Assembly (NCBI RefSeq): GCF_001426085.1
Contig: NZ_LMRR01000043.1
Span: 186,001-250,000 of the forward strand
Length of the DNA: 64,000 nucleotides
Direction: 5' to 3'
From: Rhodococcus sp. Leaf278
GTDB taxonomy: Bacteria; Actinomycetota; Actinomycetes; Mycobacteriales; Mycobacteriaceae
Shown here: positions 61,032-64,000 of the stretch, piece by piece
Layout: the number at the start of each line of letters is the position of its first letter
Numbering within the stretch: position 1 is the stretch's first letter
Translations under genes and position numbers: made by a program
Notes under the pieces: generated by a model
The model's database searches: none
What the model was told of the DNA's origin: nothing
The model's input: only the letters and a program-made list of their open reading frames with translations

Positions 61032-62093
61032 CTAGTGCGGCATGAGAACAATCTTGCACGAATCCGACTTGAGCAACTCGATCGCTGTCTCGAATTCGGC
61101 CAGAGGGAGTCGGTGGGAGATGAACTTCGCGAGATCGAGTGCACCGCTCTTGACCAGAGAAACTATCAGCTCCCACGTATCCCACAGACGCCGTCCGAAG
61201 GACCCGACGAGAGTGATCGATTTGCGGTTCAAGTATTCGGATGTGTCGAGTGTGCTGGCTTGGGCGGCGAATCCGACCGATACGTAGGTGCCGTCGACAC
61301 GGAGTGAATCAAGAATCGTCTCGAACGCCGACGGGTGGCCCGACGCTTCGAAGCCGACGTCGAATCCACCACGGTCCAGGCTCGCAGCTCGACAGTAGCC
61401 CGGGACGTCGATTTCCGGTTCGACTGCTTCAGCACCCAGTGATTCGGCGAAGTTTCGCCGGAATGGGTTGGGTTCGACCACGACCACTTTGATCGCTCCG
61501 GCCAAGCGTGCCATCTCGGCGATGAACAGTCCTACCGGCCCACCGCCGGTGACCAACACCCGCTTACCCAGAACCGGCTTGTCGTAGCGTTGCAATGCAT
61601 GCATGGCGACCCCTGCCGGTTCCAGAAGTGCAGCCTGATCCAGCGGAAATCCATCAGGGAGAACAAAAGCGGCGGCCGCATCTACAACGCACTCTTCAGC
61701 GAACAGTCCATCGGTATGCAGCCCGAGCAACCGCATGTTCTCACAGAGGTGCGCGTTTCCAGTCGAGCACGGAAAGCAATTGAAACACGCTATGTGCGAG
61801 TCCAGTGCAACCCGGTCCCCGACGTCGATGTAGTCGACACCGCGTCCCACTTCCAGGACGGTACCGGCGCCCTCGTGTCCCAGGACAACCGGCAGAACCA
61901 TGTTGAATGCAGCGGCGGCGGGGGTGTACTGGTAGAGGTGAGAGTCGGTGCCGCATACAGATGCAGCAGCCACTTTCAACCGGATCTGATTGTCGCCGAT
62001 GTCGACAACGCGACTGACATCGTCGCGAATGTCGACTCCAGCGGCTGGACGGGATTTGACGATTGCACGCATCGGTGTGTTCACCGGCTCCAA
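61032..62093 (-). CDS. zinc-dependent MDR dehydrogenase (threonine/polyol type)
   Basis: A 353-residue zinc MDR with ASVCGTDSH near residue 45, GHEGAG near 72, the structural cysteine cluster (CFNCFPCSTGNAHLC) and NAD motif VTGGGPVG near 178. It resembles L-threonine, sorbitol and L-idonate 5-dehydrogenases. The start could be ATG 62093 or 62072 (MRAIVKSRP). It lies 28 bases after an SDR gene on the same strand. A secondary alcohol or polyol acid is the likely substrate; I cannot narrow it. Confidence 0.9.
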   Translation of the reverse strand: MEPVNTPMRAIVKSRPAAGVDIRDDVSRVVDIGDNQIRLKVAAASVCGTDSHLYQYTPAAAAFNMVLPVVLGHEGAGTVLEVGRGVDYIDVGDRVALDSHIACFNCFPCSTGNAHLCENMRLLGLHTDGLFAEECVVDAAAAFVLPDGFPLDQAALLEPAGVAMHALQRYDKPVLGKRVLVTGGGPVGLFIAEMARLAGAIKVVVVEPNPFRRNFAESLGAEAVEPEIDVPGYCRAASLDRGGFDVGFEASGHPSAFETILDSLRVDGTYVSVGFAAQASTLDTSEYLNRKSITLVGSFGRRLWDTWELIVSLVKSGALDLAKFISHRLPLAEFETAIELLKSDSCKIVLMPH

Positions 62094-62121
62094 ATCCTCT
62101 CGTTCGGGGGTGACGCGATGG

Positions 62122-62868
62122 TCAGTCGAGTACTAGGCCGCCGTCGACGTTCATGGATTGGCCGGTGACGGTGTTGGCCGTGAGCAGATACTGGACCGCC
62201 GCCGCGATGTCGGACGGTTCGCTGAACCGCCGAAGCGGAACGTGCTCGACCATCTCTGAGATCCGGCCCTGCGCTTCCGGAGTGTTGTGCACGCTGAGCA
62301 ACGGGGAATTGGTCGGTCCGGGACAGACTGCGTTCACGCGAATGTTGTAGGGTGCCAGCTGGATTGCGGCCACCTTGGTCAACGCAAGTACGGCGCCCTT
62401 CGTGGCTGCATACGCCGCGTTGGAGGTCTGCCGGTAGCCTTTTCCTGCGATCGATGCGATGTTGACGATGCTTCCACCGGTGCCGGCGTCACGCATGCGG
62501 CTGCCCACAGCTTGCATCACATGCATGGTCCCGAGGGCATTGATGTCCATCATCCAGTGCCAGTCCTCGGTGGTGATCTCGAAGAAGTCCATCAATCGTG
62601 TGACACCGGCACAGTTGACCACGCCGCTGATCGCCGAGTGCTCGCGTATCACCCTTGCCACCGCGTCATTGACACTCGCCCTGTTGCGGAGATCTACTGC
62701 GGCATAGTCGCAGTCGAGGCGCTTCGCGACATCTTTTGCGGACTGCTCGCTGGCGTCGGCGACGACTACCGTCATTCCCGCCTCGACGAGTCGTTCGCAC
62801 ACGGCGGTGCCGATACCGCCGGCTCCCCCTGTGACCAGATAGGCGCCCAGGTCCTTCACATCAATCAT
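62122..62868 (-). CDS. short-chain dehydrogenase/reductase
   Basis: A 248-residue classical SDR: TGGAGGIG near 14, NCAG near 84, the catalytic Ser (IASIAG), Tyr-x3-Lys (YAATK) and GPTNSPLL, GQSMNVDGG at the C-terminus. GAGGGAG lies 7 bases before the ATG at 62868; the frame is open to 63255 but without SDR character. It heads a two-gene unit with the MDR enzyme and probably oxidises or reduces the same or an adjacent intermediate. Confidence 0.92.
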   Translation of the reverse strand: MIDVKDLGAYLVTGGAGGIGTAVCERLVEAGMTVVVADASEQSAKDVAKRLDCDYAAVDLRNRASVNDAVARVIREHSAISGVVNCAGVTRLMDFFEITTEDWHWMMDINALGTMHVMQAVGSRMRDAGTGGSIVNIASIAGKGYRQTSNAAYAATKGAVLALTKVAAIQLAPYNIRVNAVCPGPTNSPLLSVHNTPEAQGRISEMVEHVPLRRFSEPSDIAAAVQYLLTANTVTGQSMNVDGGLVLD

Positions 62869-63334
62869 GTCATCTCCCTCTGTCGGCGACCGGGCGCCCG
62901 TGAGACGTACGGTTCGACCAAAATCGTGTGCTGAGTCACGCTGCATCGAGCGTCCACGCCAGGTAACAGGTACGTCCAATACATAGTTGGGCGGCATTGA
63001 GACGTCGCCAAGATATATCGATGGACCACTGGACCTACCCGCTGCAGGGCTCGCCGATTCATTAGAAATATGACTGAAAAATGGCCAGATTGGTATTGGC
63101 CTGAAATGATCAACTCTTCCTATAGTCGGCGTAGTGCAAGTGCTGTAGGTCACACGGGACGGCTGATCGAAGAGCAAGGAACAGGCTTCGACGGCACCCC
63201 TCGGTCCAGGCAGCAGCGACAGCATCACCCGCGGAACAGTCCGCGTGCCCGCCACGAACCCATTGCCTGATCCATGCAGCCAGTGTCACGCCGAGCAATC
63301 CGTGCGCTGCGTTCTCGACTAGGAAGCCCACTTC
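62869..63334. other. divergent intergenic region; possible gene remnant on minus strand
   Basis: Between the divergent SDR and MFS genes. A 73-codon minus frame (63110-63331) starting MGFLVENAAHGLLG has a helix-like composition, but no family is recognised and it overlaps the MFS leader. A GGCCA-N9-TGGCC dyad lies at 63083-63101 in an AT-rich patch and may be an operator for both genes. Confidence 0.4.
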
Positions 63335-64000
63335 ATGACCAAAGACATCACGACGCCGGATATCGACGACATCGAAGTCCGCATCTACAAGAAGACGCTC
63401 CGACGGGTGATCCCGATCATCATGCTCGGAATGTTCATCTCGTATATCGATCGAGCCAACATCGGCGTCCTGGCTGGTCCCATGTCAGAGGACCTCGGTT
63501 TGAGCGCCGCAACGTTCGGTCTCGCGGCGGGACTGTTCTACATCGGCTACTGCTTCTTCGAAGTTCCGTCGAACATGGCGCTCGCACGGTTCGGTGCTCG
63601 CATCTGGTTGGCCCGAATCATGGTCAGCTGGGGAATCTGCACGATGTTGATGGCGTTCGTGCAGAACGACATCACGCTGTACATCGTCAGGATCATGCTC
63701 GGAATCGCCGAAGCAGGATTCTCGCCCGGCGCTCTGCTGTTCCTGGCATTCTGGTGCCCCCCGAGGATGCTGCCGAAGACGTATTCGATGCTCAATCTGG
63801 CCGTGCCGATCGCGTTGGCAATCGGATCGATTCTGACCTCGTCGCTGCTGTCCCTGGACGGACTGTTCGGTGTCGCAGGCTGGCGATGGGCATTCCTCAT
63901 CGAAGGCATCCCCGCCATCGCGCTGGCGGCCTACATGTACTTCCGTCTGCCGAACGGCCCCTCTGAGGCAACATGGCTCGACGACGAGGAAAAGGACTAC
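63335..64000 (+). CDS. MFS transporter, ACS family (organic anion), cut by window end
   Basis: The first 222 codons of an anion:cation symporter family MFS protein. FISYIDRANIGVLAGPMSEDLGLS in helix 1, GLFYIGYCFFEVPSN in helix 2 and RIMLGIAEAGFSPGALLFL in helix 4 are typical of transporters for sugar acids, tartrate and phthalate. AGGAAG lies 8 bases before the ATG at 63335. It is divergent from the SDR/MDR genes and could import their substrate, probably a hydroxy or sugar acid. Confidence 0.92.
   Translation, partial: MTKDITTPDIDDIEVRIYKKTLRRVIPIIMLGMFISYIDRANIGVLAGPMSEDLGLSAATFGLAAGLFYIGYCFFEVPSNMALARFGARIWLARIMVSWGICTMLMAFVQNDITLYIVRIMLGIAEAGFSPGALLFLAFWCPPRMLPKTYSMLNLAVPIALAIGSILTSSLLSLDGLFGVAGWRWAFLIEGIPAIALAAYMYFRLPNGPSEATWLDDEEKDY

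Noticed and set aside
1..64000. CRISPR arrays, tRNA or rRNA genes, insertion sequences and integrases
   Set aside because: No regularly spaced repeats, cloverleaf or rRNA-like sequence, transposase motif or flanking direct repeats were seen.

Overview
The window looks like a high-GC mycolate actinobacterium, most likely Rhodococcus or a close relative. The reasons are GTG and TTG starts, many 1-4 base stop/start overlaps, a mycothiol-type maleylpyruvate isomerase, an NDMA/mycofactocin-type alcohol dehydrogenase and a gentisate operon of actinobacterial layout. I see no rRNA, tRNA, CRISPR array, integrase or insertion sequence. Nearly everything is catabolic: enzymes, uptake transporters and local regulators. 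This is typical of a catabolic island on a chromosome or large plasmid.

Region 1 (1-11.9 kb). An edge-truncated acyl-CoA dehydrogenase lies divergent to a LysR regulator. An AcoR-type activator is divergent to an operon holding a cyclohexanone-type Baeyer-Villiger monooxygenase (BVMO), an aldehyde dehydrogenase, a butanediol-dehydrogenase-like MDR enzyme, an acetoin-reductase-like SDR and a luciferase-like flavoenzyme. This gene set fits oxidation of vicinal diols to hydroxyketones followed by oxidative C-C cleavage. A PadR regulator with a 38-bp palindrome then faces a small operon of an isochorismatase-fold protein and a quinone-reductase-like protein.

Region 2 (11.9-26 kb). A tightly overlapping operon encodes CoA-dependent salicylate degradation through gentisate: salicylyl-CoA hydroxylase, ADP-forming acyl-CoA synthetase, AMP-forming aryl-CoA ligase, gentisate dioxygenase, fumarylacetoacetate-hydrolase-family enzyme and mycothiol-dependent isomerase. 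A PaaX-type regulator sits upstream. Divergent from it is an operon of an aromatic-acid transporter, aryl-alcohol dehydrogenase, aldehyde dehydrogenase and alpha/beta hydrolase, which could feed hydroxybenzyl alcohols, aldehydes or esters into the pathway.

Region 3 (26.8-50.9 kb). A long minus-strand array carries a biotin-dependent acyl-CoA carboxylase (two subunits), AtuA, two crotonases, an acyl-CoA dehydrogenase and an acyl-CoA ligase, resembling acyclic terpene (Atu) catabolism. It is followed by a second BVMO, SDRs, a thioesterase, a fused alpha/beta-hydrolase/beta-propeller protein and a PucR regulator. A decayed propionate-CoA ligase gene lies between the two parts. Divergent from the carboxylase are TetR and AraC regulators, an aldehyde dehydrogenase and an NDMA-type alcohol dehydrogenase. 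Together this suggests catabolism of branched or cyclic terpenoid alcohols and ketones.

Region 4 (50.9-64 kb). This holds an NAD-dependent epimerase-like protein, an MHS-family transporter, a LysR closely similar to the one at 795-1691, an IlvD-type dehydratase, and a minus-strand series of oxidoreductases, small VOC and YciI proteins and a non-canonical Nramp-like transporter. It ends with an ACS-type MFS transporter cut by the window edge. The gene set suggests sugar-acid or hydroxy-acid catabolism, but the substrate is not clear.
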